A stretch of 64,000 bases of DNA from NCBI GenBank assembly GCA_948099385.1, contig CANUEZ040000163.1, positions 10,115,501-10,179,500 of the forward strand. The letters run 5' to 3'. This DNA is from Fasciola hepatica. Its lineage: Eukaryota; Platyhelminthes; Trematoda; Plagiorchiida; Fasciolidae. Below are positions 26,480 through 37,400 of the stretch, piece by piece (the first letter of the stretch is position 1; the number at the start of each line of letters is the position of its first letter). The notes beneath the pieces are model-generated. The model saw only the letters and a program-made list of their open reading frames with translations. It was not told where the DNA came from and searched no databases. A program made the position numbers and the translations under genes.

Positions 26480-27290
26480 GCTTCCATGACCATGAAGCTG
26501 GAGAGATAATGGCATTGAAACTAACGCATGATCTGACTCTACGTACGTAGACGGTAAGATCTACAGTTGTGAACAGAACTGCGCCGCCAGTAGATTACTG
26601 CGAAATGATCAATCTGACTCAGAGTACCTGGGGTGTTAGAGCGCCATGTCGCCGTGCAAAGCGAGCTGTGCTGGTAATTTGTTTTGGAGAGGACTAACCG
26701 ATTCTCTGCACAAAACTTCAGAAGTCCATCCTTATTATCTGTGCCCGCAGCGGGTAAGGCACAAACTCCACCTAAACGAGCTTCTGATGCACAAAGTTTT
26801 CCAACTTATGCATGAAATCGCCATCTTTTACTACTGTATCAGAGCCTTTGCTCCTGCGAACCAGCGATGAGATCGTCATAGACCTTATATTTTTGTATGT
26901 CAGAGCTGCAGTCTGCTGGGACATATGCCGAGAATACAAGCTGCGCTCAATATAACTATCCTTTCGAACACCAACTGACCTCTGGAATCTTACAAAGCAT
27001 GAACGACTATTAGGGGTATTCAGTCTAAGAGGACAGCCCCAGCCTTGTCAGCCAAGATACTTCACTCATCACGTTGATCTGCAGGTCTAGCTGCTTCGTC
27101 TTCTGAATTCAGCAGGAAATATTCTAATAAAGATGCCAGGAGCAAACTAGTTGGATCACACCGCTCGAATCCTAGATACGCATGTCATCCACGCAGTCGA
27201 CATCAGTCTTCAGCGTTAGACACGCCTGTTGACCGACCTGCATAAGAGCTCGCACTCCATAAGAGCCGAAAGTCAGAAACTGACGACGCT
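26480..27290 (-). pseudogene. RTE LINE APE-type endonuclease domain
   Basis: The N-terminal block appears as VRALMQVGQQACLTLKT and then MRI, a stop, and DSSGVIQL (27,290-27,150). The central block includes DCSSDIQKYKVYDDLI near 26,860-26,925 and GTDNKDGLLKFCAENRL (about 26,700-26,746). SQIDHFAVIYWRRSSV follows at 26,575-26,630, and SDHALV, the APE-nuclease SDH motif, at about 26,518-26,537. The enzyme of this family nicks target DNA to prime reverse transcription. Here several frameshifts and stops break the frame. Confidence 0.8.
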
Positions 27291-28168
27291 TGAGAAAAAT
27301 GGAGTATTTCTCCCGACATTATTTGACGATGAACCGTGGCGAGTGTCGGGAGTGTCATCCGCAGGATTGTTATGGGTGGATGGAGGGGCAAAGGGACATG
27401 GTTTTGAACAGAAGACAAAGGTTGAGTAAAAGACGGAACTCTGAGCAGTAGCCCACTCATCGCTACCTACTTTGCTCAAAGCGATGGGCAGCGCCGTCCT
27501 CCATTTTTTGAGTGACAACCGATATAGTATGGAGTGCTCTGTAGTCATGAAGTTCGTGGGAGATGTTTGTCTGGTGGTTTCAGTGTGTTCAGCTATAAAG
27601 CAGCAAAAACGAGTAGGATTTTCCACCAAAGCCTTTAGTTCTAATAAAAACCTGTCCGCAAGGCATCGTGGTGACTCACTGGAGGTTGATTTGCTCAAAT
27701 CAATTATTCTTCCTTGGGTTTTACCAACAGAGCCGCCAAGAGACTGCTTCGTCTGTCCTCTGTCTAATAACCTTCCAGGTCTGCTTCAATCTCCGGCCTA
27801 AAGAGGCCATCCTGAATCGCTCTTTTGGTCGCAGAGGCACGCAAACCATCACACCACGTCAGGATGCAGTCTCGTCGGGATGGCACAGTTGGGGTTGTTT
27901 GATACTTGTCTTGTGATTTCAATAATCCAACCGCCCAACTTGCCACACAGTTAAGGGGCCGGATGTTAAATATCTGACCCAAAGTCGTTTTGTCAAACGG
28001 TTCATAATCGCTTGGAATCCAATGAAAATTCGGTAGACAATGAAAGTCAAAGTTCAGAACACAAAATAAATGTGTGATGTGACGAATGCACTTTCTTTTG
28101 GACTGCAGCTGAAGAATTTTATATTCTAACTTCAAATCTGGGAAATGCTGTGCCAGAAGAGGTACCAC
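27291..28168 (-). other. Region upstream of the LINE, possible 5' part
   Basis: Two minus frames (27,764-28,168, 134 codons; 27,273-27,698, 141 codons) lie just 5' of the LINE endonuclease. The first ends with SRRDCILTWCDGLRASATKR and an acidic tail; the second begins with SPRCLADRFLLELKALVENP, which vaguely resembles a gag-type stretch. They may be LINE 5' sequence or the 3' part of the gypsy fragment further upstream. No firm assignment is possible. Confidence 0.3.
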
Positions 28169-28689
28169 AGGGAAAGTGAGAGCTCACTACACTTTCATGT
28201 TGATGTGCTTCATAAAAAGGGGCTCATTTTTCTATTCACCTTGCGTTTCAAATAGTGCTAGTACGAAAGTTGAGGGAAGGGTTCACGATAAATTGGAGGC
28301 CGCCATTTGAGGGAGTGATAAGTGGCGGCACGACGGTTCTGACTACATACTACAGCTAGTGAATCAGCAGGAATCCGGAAAGTCAAAAGAAGTCTATAGG
28401 TCAAACGAACGAAAAAGAACCTGAAAGAGAGTCCACTTCTGCCCACAGCCAAGTTCCCCGAGTAAAGAATACTTTGACGGACTTTCCGGGTGGGTTATTT
28501 CAGAAAGTCACCCCGGCTGTTTTTGGACCCGTTCCATTGAAGTTGACGATTGTTGGAGATCTACTCCGACGGAACAAACAGACCAAATCTTATGTGAACC
28601 ACTTCGAACAGGAAGCCTATTGAATGCTCAGTGATTAGGTATTTGACACAGTTTCGGACACTTGGATAGTCACGTATGGCAGAATGACT
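28169..28689. other. Anonymous DNA downstream of the gypsy fragment
   Basis: On the minus strand this follows the RT remnant at 28,690-28,990 and would be expected to hold RNase H or integrase sequence of the same element, but none is readable. Confidence 0.35.
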
Positions 28690-28990
28690 ACGATCAAAGA
28701 TGATGCGAAAGTGATTGGAAATCTAGATTTCTCATCCACATTGAGCAGCTAGAATGCGGAAGAATAGTCAGTCTTCGCAAAGGACCGTGCTTGACTCATA
28801 TCCGTGATAATGCCGTGAAATATTGGCAAGGGATCTTGTTCCCTTCTGAACGCCACCTTTAGATATTCAGAATCGATGCACAGACGAATCAATCATGGTT
28901 TACCTACTCCAACTACGATCTGACTCAAGCAGTCTTTTTGCTCGCTACTTGCTGCAGATATCTTAAGGCACACTAACCGATCCAGACCAC
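28690..28990 (-). pseudogene. Ty3/gypsy reverse-transcriptase remnant (copy B)
   Basis: A minus-strand frame with interspersed stops reads IRLCIDSE (about 28,868-28,895), DPLPIF, FAKTDYSSAF (28,752-28,781) and LNVDEKSRFPITFA (about 28,710-28,751). These follow the gypsy RT order IRxCxDF - PLPxxxD - FSKxDLxxAY - xxVxEESKxxxTxxT. The metal-binding Asp in KTD is kept, but stops after SSAF and before IRL show decay. The sequence differs from the gypsy RT at 42.9 kb and is a separate lineage or insertion. Confidence 0.62.
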
Positions 28991-30019
28991 AAAAAAGTGT
29001 CCGTTTTCGTGACTAAAACAACACGGACGTGTAGTGCAAAGGAAAAACTGCTATCTGTTTTGAGTATTGCTACAGCGGAAAGTTCAAAATCTGGGTATGC
29101 CGCGCAAAAATGTTTCCTTCTCCAGACTATTAACGGAATGCTTTGTGGTTTATTTTTACATAAAGTAGCTCTTGAGTTGCATCCAGAAGATAAAATCATC
29201 AACATGCATACAATTCCAGCGCATCAATTGCCGGTAATAGGGAACGGAAAGGCGCCAGTTGATCTGATCTCAGGAAGTCAAAAGAAGAATTAGTTGAAAA
29301 ATTATAGCAAATATTCAAAACGATTAAAAGAATCACGACTGCTTCCATGAAAGAGCAATTTTGGGGGTCAAGAACAAAGATGTCGAATAAATAAACAATA
29401 ATATTCAGTCCATCATTCGAAGCGTGGCTGTCACATACAAGTCCATCGACACCGTTATGTCATTATTTATTTAACATATTTTTGAATTCATTCGATCTGC
29501 CAGGAAAGCCACCGCAAGTACTGCGATGGAAATGTGACGCTCCAGCTATGATGCTGCGAAGTATCAACCAGTCAAACCTCTGCAACGGGACGCGGCAGGC
29601 AATGAAAAGGTAGCATGAAAGGTCTTGGGAGCAACAATCTTAACAGGAAATTTCAATGGTGGAGACTTCTTCATTCGTCGAATTCCTATTGCTTCGACGA
29701 ATATGCCATTTCAATTTATGTGATGGCATTTTCCAATTCAATTAGCGTTTGCAATCAGAATCAATAAAGTCCAGAGCCAATCTTTAATAAAATGCGGTTT
29801 ATATCTGAATGCGGATTGCTACTCACATAGACGATCATACGTTGCTTGTTCAAGAGTCGGAAAGCCAGACATTCTCCATATCTGCTCAGAAAGTGGAACA
29901 ACAAAAAATATCTTTTTCTCGGGAAAATTGTGAAAATGTACGTATTGTAAACGTGTCTTTACCCCTTTTTTCACAATAAACCAGCCTGAGCCACAACAAA
30001 GCTTGGCCGGGTGCAGCTA

Positions 30020-30022
<3 letters not shown>
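28991..30022. other. Anonymous DNA
   Basis: Holds a 98-codon plus frame at 28,997-29,293 that lies antisense to the region upstream of the gypsy RT and is probably a shadow frame. Nothing else recognised. Confidence 0.35.
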
Positions 30023-30064
<42 letters not shown>

Positions 30065-30102
30065 TGTATATTTATATATATATATATATAGTTATATATT
30101 TG
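30023..30102. repeat. (TA)n microsatellite, interrupted
   Basis: TA dinucleotide runs broken by GTTATG and TTTATA over about 80 bases. Confidence 0.95.
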
Positions 30103-30149
30103 TATGCTCCAGATTTACCTACACGGTTATGGAATTTGAAATGACCGAA

Positions 30150-30215
30150 AAAAACGGTTTTCATTGGGTCTCGGATTCGAACATGTGGATTGCGGTTGCT
30201 GTACTCGTATCAGAC
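30150..30215 (-). repeat. tRNA-like segment, possible SINE head
   Basis: On the minus strand, CATGTTCGAATCCGAGACCC matches an RNA polymerase III B box plus T-arm pairing partner, preceded by about 40 bases that could be a worn tRNA-like region. No good A box was found. Confidence 0.28.
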
Positions 30216-30639
30216 TTACGCTTTGTCAGTGTCCTGTATCAATATATTAAAATGCAATTTTTTTGACCTCTGAAAAATTTGAAGTTTGCACTTCACCTAA
30301 GAGATCTAGGATTTGTTTCAATGTTCAGCTCTAGTTCATGCCAAACAAAGCCTCATGTTGGCTGGCATACCCAAACTTGAACAGTTTCGCTTGAAAAAAT
30401 GATCATTTTCTCCGCAGTAAACCCTGGAACATGAGCTGCAGTAAAATTATGGCCAAGTACACATTGGTTCTGCTTTCACTTCTGCTCATGAAGTAACTGC
30501 TGGTGAGGGTTTGTTTTCTTGCTGCCTTTACTTAGGCGTGTGGTGTCGAAATAGTACTCAGGGGTACCCTAGATGAATCAGAGCACTATTATCGGCTTGG
30601 TTGATCACGGTAAAATAGTTTAGATGATTACGACGGTTC
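30216..30639. other. Anonymous DNA
   Basis: No gene or repeat recognised. A degenerate continuation of the ribozyme repeat on the minus strand may begin close to 30,640. Confidence 0.35.
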
Positions 30640-30992
30640 GTTTGTAAAGCCACTGTAACAACAGCTATAATATCATTTGAATCGAATGGAGGGAGCTTGC
30701 ATGGACGACAAGTCCATTTTTAGAATCACACGGTGATTTTTCTAAAGTTAATTCGTCGAATAACCTTCAGACCGAGGACACATGGTCCCAAATATGGATT
30801 TTCAACATAATTAGTACGACATTGTATCTCATTAATAGGACAAAATATCCCCGAAAGCACATACCAGTTTCCCTGTTGTTGCCGCTGTTCAGGTATGCGT
30901 ATCCGGTACTCTGCTGCCCAATCATCACTTTACTTGAGCATTCCAGAGTTGGTTTACAGCTGCAATATCATTTGAATCGAATGGAGCACCCT
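30640..30992 (-). repeat. Hammerhead-repeat unit A (minus)
   Basis: Read on the minus strand, this is a diverged version of the plus unit at 30,995-31,345. It has CCATTCGATTCAAATGATAT, a worn ribozyme region, then GGGACCATGTGTCCTCGGTC, and again CCATTCGATTCAAATGATAT. The two occurrences of the latter word (ends at about 30,985 and 30,690) are about 296 bases apart, so a full unit plus the beginning of a next one is present. This indicates a tandem repeat of about 300 bp. Confidence 0.85.
30850..30925 (-). pseudogene. Degenerate hammerhead ribozyme in unit A
   Basis: Position-by-position counterpart of the ribozyme at 31,218-31,282. The CTGATGA core reads CTGAACA, the GAAA box is kept, and the GTC cleavage triplet reads GTA. 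The flanking GATTGGGC and GAGTACC words align to the intact copy. The core changes at invariant positions should abolish self-cleavage. Confidence 0.75.
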
Positions 30993-30994
30993 AT

Positions 30995-31345
30995 CATCAT
31001 AAAACAACGTCATACTACTCATATTTGAATCCCGTACTTGGGATCATGTGTCCTCGTTCTGAAGGTTAGCTGTGTTACCCGACGAACTAACTTTAAAAGA
31101 ATCACTGTGTGGTTCTAAAAAAGGACTCCTCGTCCATGCACACTCGCTTCATTCGATTTAAATGAGATCACAGCTTTGAATCAACTGTGAATTGCCCAAT
31201 TTTAGGGATGATTGGGCGGGAAAGTACCAGGTACGCACACCTGATGAGCGGAAATAACTGCGAAACCGGTCGTGTGCTTCCCGCGATATTCCGCTTATCA
31301 TCCAAATACAGCGTCACACTACTCATATTGAAAATCACTGTTTCC
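30995..31345 (+). repeat. Hammerhead-repeat unit B (plus)
   Basis: Begins CTATCATCATAAAACAACGT, continues through GGGATCATGTGTCCTCGTTC and TTCATTCGATTTAAATGAGA, then the ribozyme, and closes with a second version of the starting words (CACACTACTCATATT at 31,315-31,329 versus CATACTACTCATATT near 31,011), a period of about 304 bases. It is head-to-head with unit A. The size, tandem trace and ribozyme recall the schistosome Sm-alpha satellite/SINE-like repeats. Confidence 0.85.
31218..31282 (+). ncRNA. Type I hammerhead ribozyme, complete core
   Basis: All core parts are present in order. Stem I is GCACAC (31,235-31,240) with GTGTGC (31,272-31,277), extended by GGGAA (31,218-31,222) with TTCCC (31,278-31,282) across a one-sided loop. 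CTGATGA lies at 31,241-31,247. Stem II is GCGG/CTGC closed by AAATAA, with one G-T wobble. GAAA is at 31,262-31,265. A minimal stem III follows (A-T and C-G closing a CG loop) in ACCGGTC, with predicted cleavage after the C of GTC at 31,271. The loop word CCAGGTAC upstream of stem I is also typical of the schistosome ribozyme as I recall it. Known hammerheads of this class self-cleave multimeric transcripts of small repeats or sit in Penelope-like elements. Very short stem III suggests it may work best as a dimer. Confidence 0.85.
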
Positions 31346-32504
31346 ACATCCAGCCCTAATTTGGTCTCGAAATCGTAGGGTTTGAATGCATTTCAGTATC
31401 CAGTTCTTTATATCGGAACGTTCATAATCACAGTTATTCAATACAGAATACCAGAATGCAGCCTACTATGTGGGTCAGCTAAAATAGCACAATTTGCTTT
31501 AACGCCCATTAGACCATCGCACAACTGTAGGTGCTTGCTAGTTTTAGAAAACAATTTGCCATTAGACCACAAAGAAATAAGTATTCAGAATCCGTTTTAA
31601 GAGCATATATTTACGAATATGTTTTACGTTTCAAAAGCAAAACATATGCACAGGCTGATTCAACTGAAATCGCAAGGGTTGGTTCGATGCAAGAAAACTC
31701 GACCAGGAGGATGTGCAATGTTTCGCAGTTCTGTGAGAATATCCACTTTTGAGAGGACCAGCAACATATCAAGAAGACAATTAGGCATGAATGACTTGAG
31801 ATTAAAAGTAATTGCAAAAACTTTCATACCTTCGATTCTGAACGGAATAATCGGTTGAATATAAAATAATCGTCAAAGTATCCGTCAGCGGTTTTCTGCA
31901 TTGTGTTGTTTTGACACAAAGGCAAAACCGGAAGCTCAAGGTTGCTGTGAACGACTAAAGCGAGATCTTACTTCCATCGTGAGGGAAATCGAAAACATGG
32001 TCAGAACTTAAATCTCTGTGAACCAAGAAATTGAAATGTCATTGTTCTTCTTCTTGGAAATGGTAGGGTAAAATGATCTCGATATTGCTCACTTCCTTGT
32101 TCTTTCTTGATCAGTTGGTCAAATGAAAGAAATACAATTATACGAATTCTACCTCGAAGAGATAGGATCAACAGGAAATACAATATATGTTCCCTGCCAT
32201 TCCCATCAATCCCTGTTGAATATTAGTGCGTTTTCATTTTGAAATGAATATGGCAGGCCGAAACAGCTGATGTAATTCGAATGTGCTCATCATTACAACG
32301 CCAGGATCTTCGAATGGCTTTGTTATTCTGTTAATAGTTATATCCCTTCGATCATCATTTATTCAACTAACCACCCCACTATTTTACTGCCAGTCCGGAA
32401 AATAAATGGCTACTAAACCACAGCCACAGGCAAAGATGAAGAAAATGAATCAGCGTTGCTCATGTTGCTTACAAGTTGACTTTTTTTCGTAATTCGTTTC
32501 ACTA
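31346..32504. other. Anonymous DNA
   Basis: No gene recognised; overlapping plus frames of 72-79 codons at 31,382-31,858 lack known motifs. Confidence 0.35.
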
Positions 32505-32526
32505 CGTATATATATATTTATATACA
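32505..32526. repeat. Short TA-rich tract
   Basis: About 22 bases of TATATA/TTTATA. No other content. Confidence 0.8.
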
Positions 32527-32748
32527 CAATTTTTTCTGAAAAGTGTTGTCAGATTAGCCGTTTCCCAATTGAACTATCTTGGTCTTTTCTATTTAGGTCA
32601 AGTGAATTCCGAATCACAGGACAATGGAGCACTACAGTTTACTTGGGCGATGCATACAGATTAGACGGAAACCTGACTCCACTCATTGGCCAAACAATAG
32701 GAACCGACAATTCCATGGACAAATCATCATTGGTCTTTTATCCTTTAG

Positions 32749-33108
32749 TCAAAAAAGGGAAATGTCACTATGAGGGAGATACTTTTGCACCTCGAACTTT
32801 ATCAGAATCACTTGAACAACAATATAAAAGGAGAAAAAGTGATCTGTAGCTTCCAACGTCGTCAACGACGATTGAATAATCTCGCCAGTAACAAAATAAG
32901 TCCCAGCTCCAAAACTGACCATTGAAAATATGCAGGAAGGCAGTGAACAAATCAGTCCTCGTTCAATGAGTGGAGAATTCTGGTAGTGGTGATGTGGTGC
33001 AACATTAGCTTCATAGGTCGCTTCGCTCAAATCTAAGGGTTCCTTACAGGCAACATGCACAAGATAGAAGAAATTGTGGGAATTTCCCATGGCAGCAGGT
33101 TCCATCAA
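32749..33108 (-). pseudogene. RTE LINE linker fragment (copy at 33 kb)
   Basis: The minus frame begins with MGNSHNFFYLVHVACKEPLD and LSEATYEANVAPHHHYQNSP. It aligns with the linker in the inverted-repeat arms (VALASVHKLFYLVRVATRGP, LGVSETVCKAKVPPFHN) and with that at 25.9-26.2 kb. After the LIERG residues the frame loses similarity to RTE, so only about 130 bases (32,985-33,108) are assignable. Immediately to its right lies repeat X, the same neighbour as in the left arm. Confidence 0.65.
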
Positions 33109-33319
33109 TGGTGAATTTGGCTGCCAACAGATTTCAGTTTCTCTGTGTGTACTTGCGTTCAGTACTTTATTGTACTTCCCTTTGCCGGGATTGGCGGATT
33201 AGCCCTCGTTTTTCTATGGTTTATGTTCACACTGACAAACAAAGCAACTGGATCCGGCCTTGGCTATTATGCAGCTTCATTTAACATCATGTGCATGCAC
33301 CAGTTGGATGTGTTCTCAG

Positions 33320-34450
33320 TCATTTTTCCACTTCGTCGATCGCTACGTCACAGGAAAATGTAACGGTATTATCATGAACTTGTGGGGAGAATTTTTCACC
33401 TGAACTTATGTTCTTGCCCGTCAGTGGATATTTTTTTCCATTGGAATCTTCTGTTCCTCGTCTTAGAGTTATTTTGACCCGAAGCCTTACTTGCACTAAC
33501 AATATTGGTGCTCACATTATCCTCTTCGTTATAGTACCACTGACCGAAATGATCTCTTTTTTTCCTCGAGAAAATCAAAATTTCGTGGACTTGAAACAAC
33601 CTTTGACCATGATAAGAGTCATACTGTTCCGCTAAAAATCTCGATAACATCCAACTGTTGTTTCTTTCTGCAGGCATGAAGATGGATTTTGAAGCATATT
33701 CAAAAGTTCTAGTAGTCAAAAGTGCTTCACAATGTATGAGTTCCATTAGATGCTCCCATGCAGTTATACTTTGTGTGACTGGGGAAGCTCAAACACAGAG
33801 AACGGCTGTAAACTGCAATGGATTCTCTTGTAGGTTTCTCTGGAATGGATATTAGCACTCGGTTTTCGTTCCTAGGGCATCCAGAAGTTATTTCAACAAT
33901 TGTCGTTTACCCAATTCGCACACTCTTCTTTATTTTCGGCTTCGAAACAATTCACATGTTTTATATAGGATTCGATGTAGGAGAATACGGACTTGGTCGA
34001 AGCCATTCAGCTTCTATATGGATCCTTTCTACGAAAACATAGCAATTTCTAGTGACAACGGGTGTTATCACCTATGATTGTAACCTCTCTAGTTTCACTC
34101 AGTTTATCCAAGATTTTGCACAGACACTGCTTGCACTCTTACCCGTGCAAGACCCACATTTGACTTCCAGATCAATTACACTCCATTTACCCAAAGCTTC
34201 AATAACACGTAATTTCATTCAATGTGAGTTTGCCTTCCCCGTGACAATCCGTTCATTCTGGTACATTCCTCCACGGATTGTCTGACAATAAAATCAGGTT
34301 CTCATCATCGATCCAGACCAGAAGCGGCTTTCGGTTGCAAAAGTCATCATTTTTTCTATATACGATTTCCACAAAGTACTGAGGATATCAGCATTGGTAC
34401 CAATAGACACCGAATGTACTGATTAACTGGGTACCAACTTACACCTATGT
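33320..34450 (+). repeat. Unknown repeat X, copy 1
   Basis: This ~1.1-kb stretch matches 56,325-57,300 in the same orientation and order. Shared stretches include TCGTCGAT with TACGTCACAG, ATTGGAATC followed by TCTTAGAGTTATTTTGACC or close variants, CACTCGGT with TCCGTT/TTCGTT, TTTTCATTTTCG-type words, CACATGTTTTATAT or CACATGTTTTCTAT, GGATCYTTTCTACG, TTTCTCTCAGTTTATCCAA, and CAGYATTGGTAC. Identity is moderate with many indels. No protein domain is readable in either strand. Confidence 0.75.
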
Positions 34451-37079
34451 ATCAACCGATGGTAGAAATACTGACAGCTCTCATATCTTGCGTGCACACG
34501 GAACCGTGTTTCATCCAGAGTGATCGTTGCATCTTGAATTATTCACAACAAATATCGCATATACTTGGAATAAAAAAGTCATTATGCTTCGTTCCTTTTT
34601 TCTTCGGAACCAACTAATCAAATAAAGATCACACGCAATAGAGTGTTTTATTTTTCACTTTACAACAACTGGGAACTTTGTGCCAGTCTTGGCCCTCTTT
34701 ATGTTCACCAACGACTCGCATACATATTTAAGCTGCACATAGTGTCAACAAATTCAAATGTCCCGAAATAACAGCCTCACCATGCATCTAAAGTAGAACT
34801 GAGCAATGTTTATCATTACACAATATTTACTCACCTTCACAGTAAGAAAGCGTTAGCCAAATAAACAGGTTCTAATCTTTTGGACAGTCTTCTGGATGAA
34901 CCGCTGTTCGAGATGGGGCTATCAGACAGAGACTACGGCGGTTGAGAAGGGAAGATCAGTTCGTAGCTGATTCAGCATTTGTACGCATGTCAATTATTCT
35001 AATCTGTAGTCGAACTTCACTTACGGGACCAATGATAGACAGCGGACAAACTCACTACCCACTACTGAATGGGCATACATCTTACGTGAACACCAAATGG
35101 CTACTCATTACAATTAGGATTACAAATGTCCTTGTTCGTTCTTCTACTATCTTACTGTAGGTGTCTTTAGGTTCTGTTATATTTAACCGAACGTGAAGCA
35201 TGAGAAATACTCTCGTCCTCCACCAAGTGTCCCGATGAGTCCTCCGGGTATTTTCAGTTATTCTGCGTTCAATCTACATTAAAGTTTCCTCTCCTTCTCA
35301 GCAGGCTTTACAAAACTTACTCTGTTTTTTTCTTCGTAACACCTTTCATTTTATCAATAAGGGATTCGGGGTGAACATACTTTAGCGGACTTTTATTTTT
35401 CGTTTAGATACGCGTAACACAATCGGAAAAACGCCGTGCGTCCAATTGTGGGTTTCCCCACGGTTCTTCATAGCAGTCGTAAATATGACGCAGAAACTGT
35501 GTAAACCTTAGCGGTAACCACTCCATCAATTTGAGTCGGCCAAAAGCAAGTGAATGCAGGATCTCTTGAGGTTAAGATGGTCAGGTCAATGAAATAACTA
35601 ATGAAAACGTGGGTCAAAGGCCACGGGAAGGAATTAAATTCACCCACCAGTCACCGGTCGCTTAGGGTCATTGTCCGATGTGTGGTTCAACGAATGAGCA
35701 GGGGTTTCACAAAAAGATGATGGTAAACTTGAATTTGGGTTGAGCATAGAGAAGGGTCAGACGGATCCTGAGTTAAAGCCTCGAGTTTGTTTGTGTTTGT
35801 CGACTACAGATACGGTCATTCATATATATTCCGTAGCGCAATTTTTGACTCACCAAAAACACATGATTTGCACGGTAATATATGTTAAACACTCGATGGT
35901 TTCGCGGGGAGGTACTAATAATTCACTTGAATTAACAACAATCAAACTTCAAGCTAAATGGATATAGGTGCGTTTATCTCGTCATGACGTTGTGTTCCCA
36001 TTCCTGTACCTCACTAGGAACAAAAGCCATTCTAAGTTCGTCACCAGCATCCAGTAACATTAGACGGCTCAATAAAATCTCAACATTAGTGAGTCTCATT
36101 CTACATTTCAGAGCTCTCCTCTGTTTGCCGTGCACCGTTTACCAGACAATCATGCTAGCATTACCAAAGCAGTCGATGCAATCTTCAGTGAACCTCTCCA
36201 CATGTCTTCCAAGGGAACTCCCTCGAGCTATGATGATACTTTAGCTCAGTTCAGCAGGCCATCCTTCGAATACCTCACCAGTCCTAACCTTTAGATCGTC
36301 TGCCAGGCACCAACCAATAGCAGCAGCATTGCTCACGGAAGCAGTCACTGTGAACAAAAGGAGCAACATTGGTTAATCTCTTTCAATACTTAATATTTTG
36401 TAACTTAAAATCAAATACTTCTCAAACTTAAGATGTTGATGGCTTTTTCCGCATACAGGATTTCACCACATTCAACCTTTTTATCCAATGTAGACCCATA
36501 AGGCCATAAGTTTGGACCACCAAAACAATACCAAACAGTCTCATTCATTCTCTATTCACAGACAAACTCAATCGGCTTTCCCCATAATCCATGGAGATTG
36601 ATTTAATTTTGGGTAATGACAGGGTTGTCAGTATACAAAAAACGGAATCCGACCAAATCAGACCAAATTAGACAGTAATCGACTGTCCAACGAACGTAAT
36701 TCACAGACTACGAGTAAGCCCAATTGATACACGACAGAATCGGATGGCTAATCTTCAGCTCGATCGGACTGGCACTTTAAAGCTACCAGCAGCTAAGGCT
36801 TTTGTGGTTGTATATTTTTGGTAATGCAAAATGCAGAAAAGCACGTCCAAAAAACTTAACCTGCTATTCCATACAATATGACATCCGAAGTATTGCCTAG
36901 ATGCTACCCACAGACCGAGGCAAAGTGTAGTATATCATTCGTATGCACGGATAATTTTCCATCATGACGCGTTAACGGTGAGGACTCATTTGAATTTGGA
37001 TATATTTGTTCCTTATAACCCTGCTGTAGTTCTCGTTTCCCATTGTTGCTCTCGAAGTCACACTTTGAACGCAGTTTTT
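34451..37079. other. Anonymous DNA
   Basis: No gene recognised. Frames such as 35,984-36,244 (+, 86 codons) have no known motifs and are overlapped by an equally open opposite strand. Confidence 0.35.
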
Positions 37080-37400
37080 TCACCTGCTTGGTCAACTTTA
37101 TTTCACCCACCAGGAACGCATAAGATCAGCTTGGGGACTCACATCTGTCTACTTGTCCTTTCAATGATCGCCTCTCGATCACCTGGTTCGGTCACATGAT
37201 AGTCACTAAGCCTCTTAGCTCTGATCACGACAAGGTCGGGTCCACGCCAATAGTTGTGGATGCACGCTGCGATGCAATGCGCACACGATGAGCGCACGGC
37301 GTGACTGCCTATGCGAAATGCTCAGGGACAATCGATAGACGGGTTTTAAGACCAGCTAGAAGGAAATCTAAAACAATCGGGCAGTATTTTTGAATAATTT
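37080..37400 (+). repeat. Unknown repeat Y, copy 1
   Basis: Aligns with 59,705-60,030 (+) and its inverted partner 54,115-54,440 (-). Landmarks in order are TCGGTCACATGATAGTCACT, CTTAGCTCTG, GACAAGGTCGGGTCCA, GTGGATGCACGC, TGCGATGCAATGCGCACACG, CCTATGCGAAATG and AGAAGGAAATCTAAA. The corresponding 112-codon frame of the arm copy is broken here by stops and indels. Confidence 0.8.

Larger units (their letters stand above)
24521..27290 (-). mobile_element. Near-complete degenerate RTE-type LINE
   Basis: Reading down the minus strand, all expected blocks of an RTE-like non-LTR retrotransposon occur in order: APE-type endonuclease (27,290-26,480), linker (26,185-25,904), reverse transcriptase (25,607-25,150) and the C-terminal domain (25,140-24,521). 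The blocks lie in different frames separated by stops and frameshifts, so it is an inactive copy. The proteins resemble the RTE family abundant in trematode genomes, often misannotated as endonuclease-reverse transcriptase genes. No poly-A or repeat tail was pinned at the 3' end near 24,500. The ATC microsatellite lies about 350 bases beyond it. Confidence 0.88.

Noticed and set aside
35220..35260. CCGATGAGTCCTCC as another hammerhead core
   Set aside because: No GAAA box and no pairing stem I at the right distance.
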